A stretch of DNA of 64,000 nucleotides from contig NMRB01002508.1 of NCBI GenBank assembly GCA_002633025.1, positions 1-64,000 on the forward strand, written 5' to 3'. The translations under genes were made by a program, and so were the position numbers. Every line of letters begins with the position of its first letter. The stretch's first letter is position 1. The notes beneath the pieces are model-generated. The model had not been told where the DNA came from, made no database searches, and worked only from the letters and a program-made list of their open reading frames with translations. Of the stretch, positions 10,876-25,800 are shown one piece after another. The DNA comes from Notospermus geniculatus (taxonomy: Eukaryota > Nemertea > Pilidiophora > Heteronemertea > Lineidae).

Positions 10876-13800
10876 ATGGAATCGCAAGGGTATACGACTG
10901 CGCATCCAACCGTGGAGGTACTTTACAGAGACGGGAAAGTCATCCCGAAGTTTGTTGATACAAAACCTAAGGAGAAAGAGATATCGAAGAATACCGTCCT
11001 GTGGCGAGATGTGTTGTACGACTTCTCACAAGCGAGTACCATCCACGGACTCAATCATATCACTGAGGATACACCTTTTAGGATAAGACGGTAAGGGTTT
11101 CTTGTTTTTACTTGCCATGGAATGGACGCATTGGTAGATCCAGATCACCGTTACATAGGTCAAATTTCCTGAAGCATAGAAATATGGCTAGGCCTACAGT
11201 TGGAAACGACAAGGCATCATGGCTGTGACAGTTCACAGGGCCATATATTTAGCAGGGGGGGGGGCAAGGGGGCAGTTGCCCCAGAGCCAACCAAAAAACA
11301 TGATTTTCATGCGGATTTGGGGCAAAAACGCCAAAAAGGTCTTCTGCCTCCCCCCCGACCAAAAAGTTGAATACTTGCCCTGGTTCACGAGCATACGTTT
11401 TCCAAGGGCGTCGATTGAACCAACTCAAGGGTCTTGGGTAATTTTGGTGATGCATGCGTTTTTCCGTGTCCAATGCACGTTTCACGTACGTGTACGTGTA
11501 ACTGTAACGGTTCCGTATTCATACTCAGAGCGATCAGTATACATTGTAGAACCCTATAGTTCGGCTGACGTACATTACATTACAACGTAACATGAGCTTG
11601 TAGTTTGAAAGATTCGAAAATCTTCCAATGGTTTCCACAGTGGATTTGCCGACAGGTGATAAACTCCATCAAGGTCATCGACTTCACCTGATGGCAAATT
11701 ATACGCACCAGCGTAATTCAACCGTAGCCTATCAATTTAATTGCTTGTTTAATTTTCTACATGCGATGCCTATCACTTTTTTCCAAAGTGTCTTTAAACA
11801 CCGGAATGATGACCACTGTGCGATCACTCGCGCGCAAGGCCGCTGTTTGTGCGGCTTTCCATTGGAGCGTTTCCGCGCACGGAAAGCTCCAATGGAAAGC
11901 CGTCCTTATACATGGGAGCTCATTTTTACTCGTCATCCATGCCGGTGTAACGTTTTTCAGTGTGACCGTTTTTCTGTGTGATTCCCATTGTTCGGAACAC
12001 ACTGGGAAACAGACGCACTGTTTCTCTGTGTGTCGCTCATTGTCAAGTCGCGGCTTATTCCGTCAGTCTATTGAAATGTCACACTGGCACACGGGGCACA
12101 CTAAAAAACGTTACACCGGATTTGTACGAACAACCTAAGGGACGAACATCTCCATTCTTCACATGGGTGCTCATTTTTTTGAGTTTGACTGGAAAATAAG
12201 GCGTGAAATATGAGAAATGAGAAGTTCATTTCTGTTACAGCGGAAAAACGGTGTAGCGAAATTCTAGTCTCGGCCAACGCTGTGCTAAATGCAGTTGGCC
12301 ACTAGTCGTCCGGTACGCCTACTTCAAAGGTCTCGGGCCACTTGTGCGTTTTGCGCTGCGTGATGCGTCAAATCTTTTGTTAGGAAGCAGAACGGCGGAA
12401 AATAACAAAAGATTTGACGCATCACGCAGCGCAAAACGCACAAGTGGCCCGAGACCTTTAGACCTTCAGAGGAAAACGTGTCGCATCATCTGTCAGGGAC
12501 AGTCACACAGGTCCGAGTCGTATTTGGCCGTGTCCTAGCGCTCCTAATATTTGTTAGTGTACATGGCAATCACTGCCTGCACTACAAATCATATTTTATT
12601 TTTTAAAGAGGGTTTTTTATTGGGTTATGTATTCTATGTTGCACTGCGGATAAATCAGTGAAATTACAGGGCAAATTATCGCCCAGTCATGTATATACAT
12701 TTAGAGTTAATTGCAATCAAGTATGAATACACCATAATGTAGGTGACCCCGCGTGTAACAAAAATGCGCCAGAGTGCCCCAGTTTTTCATGTTCAATATT
12801 TTCCTCTAATAGTACAGGAACGATATCAAAATTGGGGTAAATTGTGCAATTTTGTGCATGTGTTCTACTTAACGAACCATCGTGCAAAACAGCAAGGGAT
12901 CTCAAGTTTCAATAGTCAGCTGTTGTAGGGTTATATTCGAATGGTCATTGTTTGCATAACCATTAATCCAAGGTTGACCAATAAAACGGGACTTAGATAC
13001 CTGGTGGACCTTGCTGTCACACCGGCCACACACTACGGTGGTGTACGAGCAGTTGCAATGAGCAGACCCGTCGCCAAATTCAATCGGCACGAGTGCTGAA
13101 AAATACAGGTAATGGCATCTGAAATATATTGATTTTTTACTATCTAAAGCGTGCCGCACACTGGAGCTATCTGCTGAGCAAAACGTTATTCGAGACTGTT
13201 TGCTCAGCAGATAGCTCGCGTGTGCGCGTAATTTCGGTGAGTTTTTTAGTGCCTCGCGAGGCAGAAAGCTCGCGTGTGCGCGTATTTTTCGGTGAGCTGT
13301 ATGCTGAGCAAACGGTCTCGAATGACATTTTGCTCAGCACATAGCTCCAGTGTGCGGCAGGCTTTACAATCTCCAACGTGGTCAGACCGCGGCGCAACAA
13401 ACCCGCCGTTGATCCACAACAACGGAACAGACGGTAGCGCCGCGGAACTGGAGCGGCAAAGACGGGAAGCAGTCTACGGAGCATCATAAAATGCAGAACC
13501 GCACGGCACTGCGGTGGAGTTTGGAATTTATCACAAGCAAAAAAGCGTCTCTCAGATCGTATTAGTAAGTAATTAGAATCCGCCAAATATTGATAAAATG
13601 GTATCGATTTTTCTATATTGGAGATTATAATGGATGGACATTGTATTCCCAAAATTATTCCGTCCTGAAAGAGATGGTTTACTTTGACCTGGGCACCATC
13701 AAATATATTTAATGACGTTCATCACAAACTTAAGTTCTGATTGCAAATTGATCCAAATTGCTTATTTGTCTGACTTCTTTAATTTCTGGATGGCCGCAGT

Positions 13801-16800
13801 TGATGATGCTGCGCAGATCCAAGGACACACGATGACATCCGGTGGTTGACCTTCACCTGTTCCGCGGCCGTGAATTTTTGAGTGTGATAAAGAGTGAATG
13901 AGGCCGCACGTGAAATGCAAGTCAATGAGCAATCTCCAACGCAGAGGTCAGACGGTTTCACCGAAAACCGAAAACGCGGAACGCCGTACCACTGGGCTAG
14001 CGAGTTTGGTCAATGAGATACTTAGCAAACTCCTCCGCAGTGCCGTGTCGTTCCGCATTTTATGATGGTCCACTTGTGAAAACGTCTGACCTTTGGGCAG
14101 GAGATTGCACCTAGGTCACTGCGAATGCGGTCAGCACAAAATAATTCGTGTCAGTAAAACGGGCCGCACACGAGTGCAATTTTGCCTCCATGCCAACTAT
14201 GGAAATTTTTGCCTCCTACGTGCAAATGTCATCGTGTGCGGTGGTCGGAGACGGAGGCGGAGACGGATTTTTTTGCCTCCAACGCAGATCAAACATTGAA
14301 TGACGTCGCGCCGCATCTACAGGAGGCAAATTTGCAATGCGGTGGCAGGATGCTGAGACAAAAAGCTCCTATGGAGGCATATTGTACTCGTCATTGTGCG
14401 GCAGGCTTTATGACGTCACTTCTGCCTTACTTTGACGTGACGTCAAATGGTCACGTGTCTTTAATGGACCAATCGGATGCGTTTGTGTGCGCGTCAGTGA
14501 CATGATCCTTTGTGCGGGGGTTTCTCGACCGGCTGACTTGCGCCCATGCGGGCCTGCGGGACTAAATGCCCCACTACCTCCGAGTCAACTCACAACGCAT
14601 TAAAATAAAAAATGTCTTTTTTCAGAATAATCTGGATTTTCCTGGTTTTTGCTGGCACTTGCTTGTTTGCCCTTCAAGTCGTGCAAAGTGTACTGCTGTA
14701 CTACTCCCGCCCAGTAACCGTCAATGTCAAAGTGAACTACAACGACACGCTGGTCTTCCCAGCTGTAACCATATGCAACCAGAATTCTTTCAGGTAAGAC
14801 AGGCTATTAGTACAATGTAATTCTTTAAAAACTGATTTATCGGTACTTAGTACCAGAATGCGAAAAGCAGAGGGCGTGCAATTTGCCTCCATTTTGCTCC
14901 AGTTCCGATTTCCACCAATCACATTACGAGACACGATACCCCCAGCGAAGTTTCTCCATAGACTGGTTCCCGGTCCCAACATAGCTCAAGGATAAAGGAC
15001 CGGTATTGCCTGATGTAACAACGCAGTTGATTGGCTAGCTCTCTTTGATTTTTAATTTGTAACGTTGCTGTTGATTGGTTAGCTATTTTGGGATGTGAGG
15101 TAAGTAAGCTATTTCTCAATACTGAGGAGTATCTTCTGTGACGTCATGACATGGCAGTTTTCTGCCAAGTATGGCCGCCCAATAACGGTCCCTTTCCGAG
15201 AGCTATGTTGGGACCGGGTACCAGTCTAAGTTTCTCCATAAACGAGGTATTTGGTGATAGGTCTATCTGCGAGTCGGTTTGACGTACTTTCACAGGTATT
15301 TCGGGTGGGAATCAGCGTTACCTGTACGGAGGAGATACCTTACTCTTCTTTTTTGGATTCCAATATCTGTGCCACGATTATTTTATATGCATGGAAATTG
15401 GTTGGGGAGACAGCTACCGACATGAAGAGAGTGAGTTTGACGGTTACGGAAGCGTGTTGATTAGATTGGGCTGAAGTTAATGAAAGTTGTCAGTTGAGGA
15501 ACATCCGACTGCCGGTCCCATCGGAAGTCGCAAAATGAAACTTGTAGACATGCTGTCCAATTCAGTAACCACTTTAGTTGAATATTTACCAAGATAGAAA
15601 AAAAAATGAATCGGTACATCCTCCCACAGCAGGGTTTTTACCTCGCGCCTCTTCATCCACTTAGACAAATTCAATCTTGACACTAGAGGGTCTTGGGACG
15701 AGGTTCAACCAACACCCTCTAGAGTCGTTCGAAGGTTACCATCTTTTAAAGTAGTGCAGCGGGAGGTTAAGGCTCCTAACGGTAACTCCATTAGGAGGAG
15801 TGATGCGGTCAAACATGGCGGCGACTGGTCGATGACAATCGACACTGTTGTAGAGTTTGAGACAAATTTTGAAGAGGAGCGGGTAGGAAACCCCTGCCGT
15901 GGGAGGATGGGATTTGGAAATATAGATTCTCAAAGACAAGATGCTTGGATCTATCAAAATATCAAACCCTCCGAGGCGGGAGAAACAGTTTATTTGGCAC
16001 AATGATTGTAACCTCTGAGGACATCTTTTCAGAATAGCCTTTTTTCAAAATCACGTGACGTCTTTGTGCGGAGCTACGTTCATAAGGGGCCCGAGTGACG
16101 TCACACAAACTGCGTCATGACTTTTTGCACCGCCAAATGCCATGGCGCTGTTTGTGTGACGTCACTCGGGGCCCCTAAACGTAGCTCCGCACAAAGACGT
16201 CACGTGATTTTGAAAAAGGGCTATGCTTCAAGCGTACAGTCAGAAGACGTCTGAAATAGGCCCCGTTTCAGATGCTGTAACTCTTCCCCTTAATAAATCA
16301 GTCGTGACATAGAAATAAGGAACAGCAATTGACCATTTCACGGTTGAAGGAAGAGTAATTTCGCGTCAAAATCACTCTTGTGTAAAGATGGATTGTCGTT
16401 TGGAGGTTTACACTCTCTGCGGGGTTGACACTACTTGAACAGCTTGTAGTAAATGGAGCATCGCTTACATTAGGGAGGTTTAGAAATCAAGCGATAAACG
16501 TTAACGTTAACGACAACGTTATTTTTGTACCGAAAATGCAATATAAAATCTGGTGAATGTGTAGTATCATAAAGACATCAAACACCGGGTTTGATGTCTT
16601 TATGGTAGTATGAAAAATAACGTTGTCGTAAAGTTTACGTTTATCGTTTGATTTCTAAATCTCCCTATTAATGGATCTGTTGCGGTCGTCGTCAACAGTA
16701 TTATTGATGGTATGTGAGTTGTCATGTGGAGGCCAAACATCCATCCCCCGTCTTCTTAAGCTGCCATTTCGAGATTGCTATGATTAATCGATCGTTAAGA

Positions 16801-19800
16801 TAAGAATGTATACGTGATGAATAGGCCTATTTTAGTTGACCAGAGAGAACTAGTGTGTTTCCTTTCCTCTTACTCCGAGTGGCCATGTCAACCACTCTCT
16901 TATATATCTCCCAAATGAACAGGCGGCCAACACTGCTCCTTCAGTCCGTCGCATGGGAGGGTAAGCCGCGGTGTACCTACCAGTGTATGCAACGGGCAAG
17001 AAAAACATCCCATCCAAGTGAGGAACATGAATAGCTTGAGATGGCCTCTTCCATACTTAGCAGGGCCAATGCTGTGTCTTTGGCCCTGACAGTGTCGGCG
17101 GGGGACTTTTGGCAAAGCTCCGTATCGTCTATCCGTGTCACGTATGAGGTATGACTTTAATAGAAAATGCGTTAGCTCGATATGTTATACGTGACACGGA
17201 TCGATGATACGGAGCTTTGCCAAAAGTCCTTCGCATTCCATTACTTCCTTCCAATGGTAAAAAAGGCAGTTTCACTCGTGATAAGTGGGAGGAGTGATTG
17301 ATGTTATAGCTGAACTCTATATCACTGTTTACTTGGTCGTAAAATGTAGAAGTCTATAGCGACCCATAGTGGGCAATATTATTGCCAATCTTTCTTCTTC
17401 CCATCATGCCAGAAGCACATGCCCCTATTTAGGGCCCCATGTTGTGCAATAATATTGATCGTGTATGGGCGGCTACTTTGATCGGAGGGCAGAACAGGTC
17501 GCAAGCGAGTTGTAAGCTGGTTCGCAGCCCTGTTTTCTCAGATTTCAATAGTACTGCGGCATGTAGTATGGTACAGTACGTTGTGGTTTTGGGTTTACCT
17601 TCCTTCTGGTCTGTCATCACCAGCACTAGGCAGCTTCTGTTCTGCAGTAAATATAAATTGCCGGAACTCTCTACCGTTGCGGTTTTCTCGCCCGCTTCTG
17701 TTGGCACCCCATTTAGGATACCGGTACACTGAAGACATGAAAGAACAGGATGGTTGTAGAAAAGGAAAACGGGAGTTCTTGGAATGCCGCTGAAATGGAA
17801 ACGGGCTCCGAGAATACATTTCTTCGAGTTTCTTGATTTGTCCGTCCGAAACATGTCAGCATACTGTAAAATGCAAAATAAACGCTGCCGTTTTGTCGTC
17901 CCAACTTTAGCGATGGCAGCGACATGAGTCATAATCACATCGCACCAAGTAGTATGCGAGTGTGCAACCCAAGTTGAAAATGAAAAATTAATGTTTCAAA
18001 TTAATGTTTCAGACTGACAATTTAACGTCAAATATTTCAAAGTCATAATCCTAGATAAGTAAATTTTGAATTTCCCAAAGGGGTATTTTCGTCAAGTGAA
18101 AACCTCGGGAGAATTTGAGAGCGATAACATGTAATGACACTGACTTGACGTTCCAGGGTCGTGGCCTTTGTATCCTTGTGAAGTGAATATGATAAAGAAT
18201 CTGTGGAAAATGGTGTTGATGATAATAATATGATCTACATTTATATACATGTTTATAGTTTTGCTCCTTGCAGCACAGTGTCATGGAAATTCATATTACT
18301 TCAGTCCCTTTGGACCTTTCTCAAGGGAAATCAAGGAGAAGCGATTACGTGATCCGTTCAGACCAGTTCACGCCCAAAACAAGTTATTACATGTTACCCT
18401 TTATATACAGTACTGTATGACAGCAGTTATTGCCATCTGAGAGCAATAGTTGACTATCTGACAGCAAACTTTCGATAGAAAACTGTCACGTGGAGCGGCG
18501 CCTTTAGTTTGTGAACTACTTGTGTCTATCGTTCGATAGAGACAGGGAGTTCAGGCTGTGCGCTATCAGCAAATTCCTTGCTTCTTGCAGGTGTTAAAAT
18601 GCCGACGTAGATCGTGGGCATCCAGGGAAACGGCAGTCTGAGTATGAATATATCCTATGGTATTCATCATTTCATTATTAAATGATTTAAATGACTACTC
18701 ACCAATTGACAGCTGATAGACGTCCTAATAAATTGGAAAATATGTGAAAAACTACTCCTTTCGCCTGGCAGACGTTACATTGGCACTTCTGATGGCCTAA
18801 CATCAACATTTTTTAGTGACGATTTGAATTCCTCATGATGAAATTCAATTAACCTGGGCGACGTGTTTCGAACTGCGGCTCAATGTGTCGATTTGCTAAT
18901 GCGTCGGTTTTTTATCTCTGATATTCAACCAATTTAACAAAAAAAACCCATGTACAAGTGTGTGAATCTCATTTTCCTGTTTCCACAAAGTTAAGAGTTT
19001 GTGAGGGGAATTTCTGGTAATCATGGATTAGGTGACGCCTTGGAGGAAGGAATTCCTTCCTGCAAGGTGACGCTGACATAGAAATCGAAACTAACGCTTT
19101 CAGGTTTAGAGTGCAGTGCTGCCACCTAATGACAATAAAGTATCTCAGTGGCGGCCATATTGAAATGTAACCTTACACGAATTATACTTGGCAAGTAGCC
19201 TAATTCCTCCAAGCTGTAAACGCACGCGTAACGTAAAAGTCACGTCGTGGTGAAAAAAATGAGTTTGTGCTTGGAGGAATTATACTTGACAAGTATAATT
19301 ATACTTGACAAGTATAATTCCTCCAAGGTTTCTGAAAGAAATTTTTTATGTCGGACTCGGAGAAAAGGACGACAGCAATAAGACGGCGCTTAAAATATGA
19401 CGAAAATCAGCAACATCAATGAGAGAATTGTCGAAAATTAGCGGGAAACAGAGGTCCAAATACTGGCGAATTAACACTTGAAAGTTCTTCCGCGGCAAAT
19501 TCGATCGCTACATCAGCAGTTCTGGTGTTGTAATTCTGGTAATTCTGCTTGGTGTCAAATTAAAACAATTCGTAATAATTACGGGTTGATGCCAAGCATC
19601 ATTCAAGAGATAATCACATTGTATTGAACAAGTACCAACCTGCTTTATGTATTGTAAACCTGCATTATGTCGAAATGACTTGATAGAATAAACAAGGGGC
19701 TGGAAACTTGGTATAAACCAACACGAAGTGATCCACGATCTATTAACAGAACAGCCCATGTGATCTATTGTTGCCATCCACTGACTTGACCTTACAATAG

Positions 19801-22800
19801 GCCCTAGAGCTTTCACAATCAGTCCATTGTTAGGCCCATTCTACCCACACTGTAGCCGTGGTTATACACTACATAGAAATCCCCGGGTTTTTTGACACCC
19901 GGGTCTAACCCGGTTGTGAAAAATCCCTCCTGAGGCCCGGTGCCCGTCAACACTGCTCAAATTTTGTGACGGGGACCTAAATTGAGCCCTCCAAAAACCG
20001 TTCGAGCTCGGAGGGGATTATTACACCGCGTTTTTAACAGGTGTGGACAGAAAAAACCCGGGTTCGACACGGGTTTTTTATGTTGTGTAACAAGGGCTAA
20101 TATGGAGGTGGTGACAAAAGACTCGGCTGTTCTGACAGTTGTCCCAGCATGGATCACTCTCTGCTGGTCTATCCCTAAAGTTTCCATGAGCCCCTTTGAT
20201 AATTCCTTTGGTTACACGATCGTTGCTGATGACAGTAGGCCTAATGCTGGGTTTGGTGTTGCCATAGCTGCGAGGAGACATGCGAAGGGTTCTCCTAGAT
20301 TGCTTCACAAAATGGCCTCCTTCAAATCTGCCGAAGATGAAATTTCCTGCCATCTCGACCTGTAGCCCTCAATATTGACCTCATAATTATACGTGATCTA
20401 CATTTCGAAAGAGGGTTCTTTGACAAATTTTATGGGTTTTGGCAAAAGATTCGCGAAAACGGATACTCTTTAAGGCCCATTCGTTTTGGCAATCGCAGGG
20501 TTCTTGTCGAAACATTGGACCACAAGCTTCCTGTTGTTGAACGTTGATGAAGGTCAGAGCAGCGGAAGGTATCAGCGNNNNNNNNNNNNNNNNNNNNNNN
20601 NNNNNNNNNNNNNNNNNNNNNNNNNNNNNNNNNNNNNNNNNNNNNNNNNNNNNNNNNNNNNNNNNNNNNNNNNNNNNNNNNNNNNNNNNNNNNNNNNNNN
20701 NNNNNNNNNNNNNNNNNNNNNNNNNNNNNNNNNNNNNNNNNNNNNNNNNNNNNNNNNNNNNNNNNNNNNNNNNNNNNNNNNNNNNNNNNNAGTAATTAGT
20801 GTAATGCACAGGTCCATATTTATTTAGACAGACCTTGAGCGGCGAAATGTACATTTTGCATTGTTGTTGTTATGTCACTGATACATTGTCATTGTATCAC
20901 CATTCTGTTCACGTCGACCGTAATGTATTTTTATAGCCGAGTGTTCTGATGCACTGCACGTTTGAACCATTGATGTCCTGTAACAAGCTTACTTCACGTT
21001 GATAACGATCAATGATAAAAGGTGGAGAGTTCTTGATTGAAGTATCACGGACTGACAATGACTGATTGCACTATTGGCACTAGTTTTAAGGGGACAATCG
21101 GTGGGAGGAAATGGTGATTTTAGAAAGGCAAGTGTGAGGTACCATAATCTAGCTGCATGCAAGAATGAATTGGAGTGTCAGTTAATTTAGGTTGGCCCTG
21201 TACTTTTCGCCTTTCACACTTCCAATAGGGAGTTTTCGCAAAGCCCCCGAAACGCCAACGCAAACGCCAAACCCATTGTTCGATGCCACGAAGAGAGCAC
21301 CGAACAAAAGGACAGGGGCGACCGCCACGAAACTACGATAGCACTAACAGGGCCTAACAGAGAAATTCTGTAATGGTAAAAGCCATTGCATACCTCTCTG
21401 TTAGGCATTGTTAGTGCTATCGGAGTTTCGTGACGGCCCGCCCTGACGTTCGCGTTGGTGTTTCGGGGGCTTCGCGAAAACGCTGTATTGAAACTCTGTA
21501 AATAGGCCAACAGTGTTTTCACCGTGGCCATATTAATTTGGCGGTATAAACAAAAGAAGTTTTCGCCAGTCACGGTCCATGGAGATTAACTTCTATTGTT
21601 TTGAGAGTCTGTTCTACTGCTGTATGCCTCCAACATGGCGGCCACTGTGACGTCACGTGCAAACACCTTGTTTGCCCGAATTTTACTTCCCGGCGTTTTC
21701 CCGACTTCTCGCTTCCCCAGCCACGGTACTGCGAAAAAGATACAATGGCCTGCATTACACAGAAAAATAACAAGTAGGCTAGGCCTTTAAAGAGTAACAG
21801 ATTATAAAACAATAATGTCTACATTATAGCTTTATTACTTGCATGACTGAATTGGGATTTAGCGTGTTTCGTCATGAAGCGTTACAGCTTTTCCTGAGAC
21901 GCAGTGACTGATCTGGGTTCAAAAGGGCACGGCCTGGGCAGAGTGTACAAAATCACCAATAAACTCCGAAGACACACAATTCAATTTCTTCGGATCATTT
22001 TGATGACCCAAGATGATTGGCTTATTGCGTGTTCACGATAATAAGGGGCAATGTCCCGTGGTTTATTCTTGCCCATTCGGTGACGTGCGGACGGTAAACC
22101 ATGTTTTCGATACGTCGCGGGGAATATATGGCGTGCAGTCTAATTGCCGATGACGATGTACTAGTACTTATATTCTAGGGGCCGTATGCATAAAACATCT
22201 TAAGTGTAAAATTTCCATTAAACTATTGTTCCAAACAAAAGATAAGTGAAATTCTATACTTAAGATGTTTTATGCATACGGCCCCAGGTCCAATTCTCTT
22301 CTGAAATTGCATTCGGAACTTCCGAAGGCAACTGCTCGGCAATTTCCGTACGGTCGCATTTCCCCTCGGACATCCAAGGCAGCCATCTTGAACGCGCAAC
22401 GATTGCCGTTCGTTTCTGCAGGTAATTGTGCGGTTCACCTCATCACACCTGCGCATGAACAAAATAGGGCACACAAAAACGTTGCGTTATTGATCAATAA
22501 TTGGCAGATTGGGTGAGATACCGGTAAGTTTATATATAATATTATATAATATGGCTCAAATAATCCAGCAAATAAGGTTGAACATCTTAACAGGCCAAAA
22601 TTCGGCCAAAATAGTTCCACGGTGCGGTCACGTGGGTTTGTTGATAAACAATATGGCTGCCTTGGACTTGTGTCCGAGGTGAAATGCGCCGCCCAGTGAC
22701 AGATAAGCAGTTCGCCTCAGGTCGTTCCGAATGCTGAAATTGTATCCATATATCTGCTGCACACTCCCATCCTCTCAGATGAAGGCTGAGGCCCTTTTAT

Positions 22801-25800
22801 TCCTCCATCCTCCGTTACAACTGTGGAAATAATACATCTTTGGCGCTGGTTACACAGGAACTCATATCTCACTCCTCATTATGACATTTTACATTTTTTC
22901 TCTTCGGCAAAATTGTCGCCTTGGCAGAGAGAGAGAGGTAACACTCACCCGCATCCAACCCTACGATAAGGCAATAAAAACAGTCATCAATCTAGGAATA
23001 TTAAGTCCCTATGTCAGGGATGCCTATTAATCAAAATACATGTAGTATCTTTTCATTATCACCATCCAATCGGTAAATAGACTTAATTTCGTAAGGTTGT
23101 ACTTTCCGCGAGGAGGTCTAAATGAGATGTTTAATATTCATTAATAAGAGTGTAGTATCTTGGCGAAGAAAATCACTTTTATTGCACTGGAATGTTCACT
23201 GTTGAAAAGGTTGTACATTTCACGCAAAATTCGCTCACTGAATGTTATTGTGCATTTCAATGGGAAGATGATAATTTGGAAGCTTTAGAGGGAACGGTCG
23301 GCAGAACAAGATAAAACTCATCAGTTAATGTAAAATATTTTTAAACATATCTCCAGGGAGAAAAATAACATGTTTATTGTTAATTGATTCAGCACCCAGA
23401 ACTGAACCTTTGCTGCGTACTCCGCTCTTTTGTGTTGCGGTAATAAGTACGGGTTACCTATAGGCCTAGACCTTTCCAACAAAGATGGCGGTCTAACAGG
23501 TCTCACCATATGACGTCAGAAGCTTAAATTAATACCATTCAATGGCCGCTCTGTAAACCGTGAAATTTGCGCGTGCGTTTTATTTTCGCGATTTTCGCGC
23601 TCGGGGGGTCAAAACGCGAACATAAATCGAGCGAAAATCATTGGTTCTTGAGGTTTTATGAAGCTGAAGGGTTCCAATCGCGAAAAATTATGCTTCGCGA
23701 ATTCGTAGACCCCAAAAATCGCGAACATTTAGCGCCGCGAAAATTTCACGGTTTACAGAGCGGCCATTGAATGGTATTAATTTAAGCTTCTGACGTCGTA
23801 TGGTGCACCACACGCAAAGCTGGTCAAGCGGGCCATGGCTACAAAAGTTGAGGTAAAATAATTGTCTGAGACGATGCGTCTGGTGGTGTTACATGAAGCT
23901 TGGACAATGAATGGTCACGGCGTCATGTGGAAGAACTGAGGCCCGTTGATGAGATTTAAGGATCGGACACTTTCGTGTAATTTACCACAAATGGATTTGG
24001 TGAATGTGATTAAGGGAAAACAAGCTCTGATTTCCCCATTGACCAAAATTGGAAGTCTGTTGTGATCATCAGTGTCTACCTTCTTAGGACGAATTAGGGA
24101 TCTGTGGTCCTCCCCCTCCCTCCCTATAGAGAAACGAGAGGTCACTTATCGTAAAATCTCGTCTTGAACGAGTTTATCCTTCAGAGTGTTAACGTAATGA
24201 CTACAGACCACCGGAAGTAGTCAAGCCCGGACCTGCTGTGGATTGGTCACGTGTAATTCTCGTCATCTCAACACTACCGTGAAGGACACCCTGTAAAAAA
24301 TAACTTCGCATTTTTCAGAATCACTCAAAGCGTGAAACATGGCTATTACGACATGTTAACGAAAGCGTTCTCCAGTCATCATCACGAGGATGAGGCAGGA
24401 AGCGGAAGCAGAGGTCACCATGATCAGTTTGGCGACGAAATTAAGGAACAGAAGGAGACTGAACTTCACAAACTATTTGAGCAGATAGCCATGGATGATG
24501 TTTATAACAACACGTCACATACCATTGCAGATATGGTTATAAGGTAATGGGCCGTATTCTAGAAGCTTCCTTAATTCTAAGGTGTTTACCTTTAGCTGTT
24601 GTTTGGTTGCAGGGCAGAAAGTGGACCTCAGAGTTAAGTTTAGTTATATGGTAATCTCGTACCTCAGGTACAATTCCGTGGACCTGATTGGCTCATACGT
24701 CATGTGACCTTGTGACAATCTATATGTCTCCCCACGGGCAGGAATACCGCGATATATTGCCCGCTACCATGGCGACGTAATGGCGGCCGCTTTTTGAAAT
24801 GTTTCAGCTTGGACAGGTTGTTGACCTTTCTTCCCCGAACTATCGGCTTTGGAGAATACTGAATAAAACTGAAGTATAAGCATTTACTAGATACTATTCA
24901 TGCCATCAGTTTGTGACTTCAGGTTATAGACCTAACAATCTCGTCCCCATTCTTGCGTACCGCCCTATCGTCATTTGCGTTGATAAAATGGGCAACTGAA
25001 TAGATGGCGTCGAGTCGTTTACAATATTATAACTGCCGTACAGATATTTATGGTCTCACTACCGATGGGTTTGATAACCTGGACCAATATTGTGTGCTAA
25101 TTTGTCACGGACGTAATACCTGTAGAGTAATTTTCCGTTGCCGTTACCTTGGTTACGCGCATGCGCAAGACACAAAAGCTAATGGGTATCGTCGGCGACG
25201 GAAGTGGGACACGCCACCGTCCAAGTGGCTTGATTAACCAGGAGACTAGACGTAATAATCTCTATTGAGTCATATACAAACAAAACAAAGGTAAATTAGG
25301 ATAAAGGTTATGAATGATTAACTTGATTGGGTCATAGTCTATAAATTATATCAAAAACATGTTAGTTTTCGGCGAAAAATATACCACAATAATCGTGGAA
25401 GTAATCATAAGTAATAATATTGTACGTGTAATGTCGTTTGTTCATCAGTGTTCGGTCATGGCGACATTCCCATGTTGATTTAACACTTTCACTGGCAAAG
25501 ACCAATTTCTCTAAAATGAATAACCTACACGCGCCGTGTGTATGGACGCTTGAAAGGCACCTAAAATCCGTTACATGGCTCTTCGTTGGAAAGCTCTTAG
25601 GCCGAGTTTACATCGGATGACACGCGACACGAACACGAAGGCGAACAATGGCTTCACAAAGGATTCATCCCCATGAAACCTTTGTTCGCCTGCGTGAAAC
25701 TCGGCCTTGGGGAATTCTTTCCAATGGATACCGACGTGACAGGGTTTGCAGAAGATTTCATACACTGGTTACCATCTTTGCCGCTCCATTTCCGCGGCGC

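Noticed and set aside
17429-17938. 169-codon minus-strand frame in the channel intron
   Set aside because: No domain, no partner exons and low-complexity codon use. It is best explained as chance.
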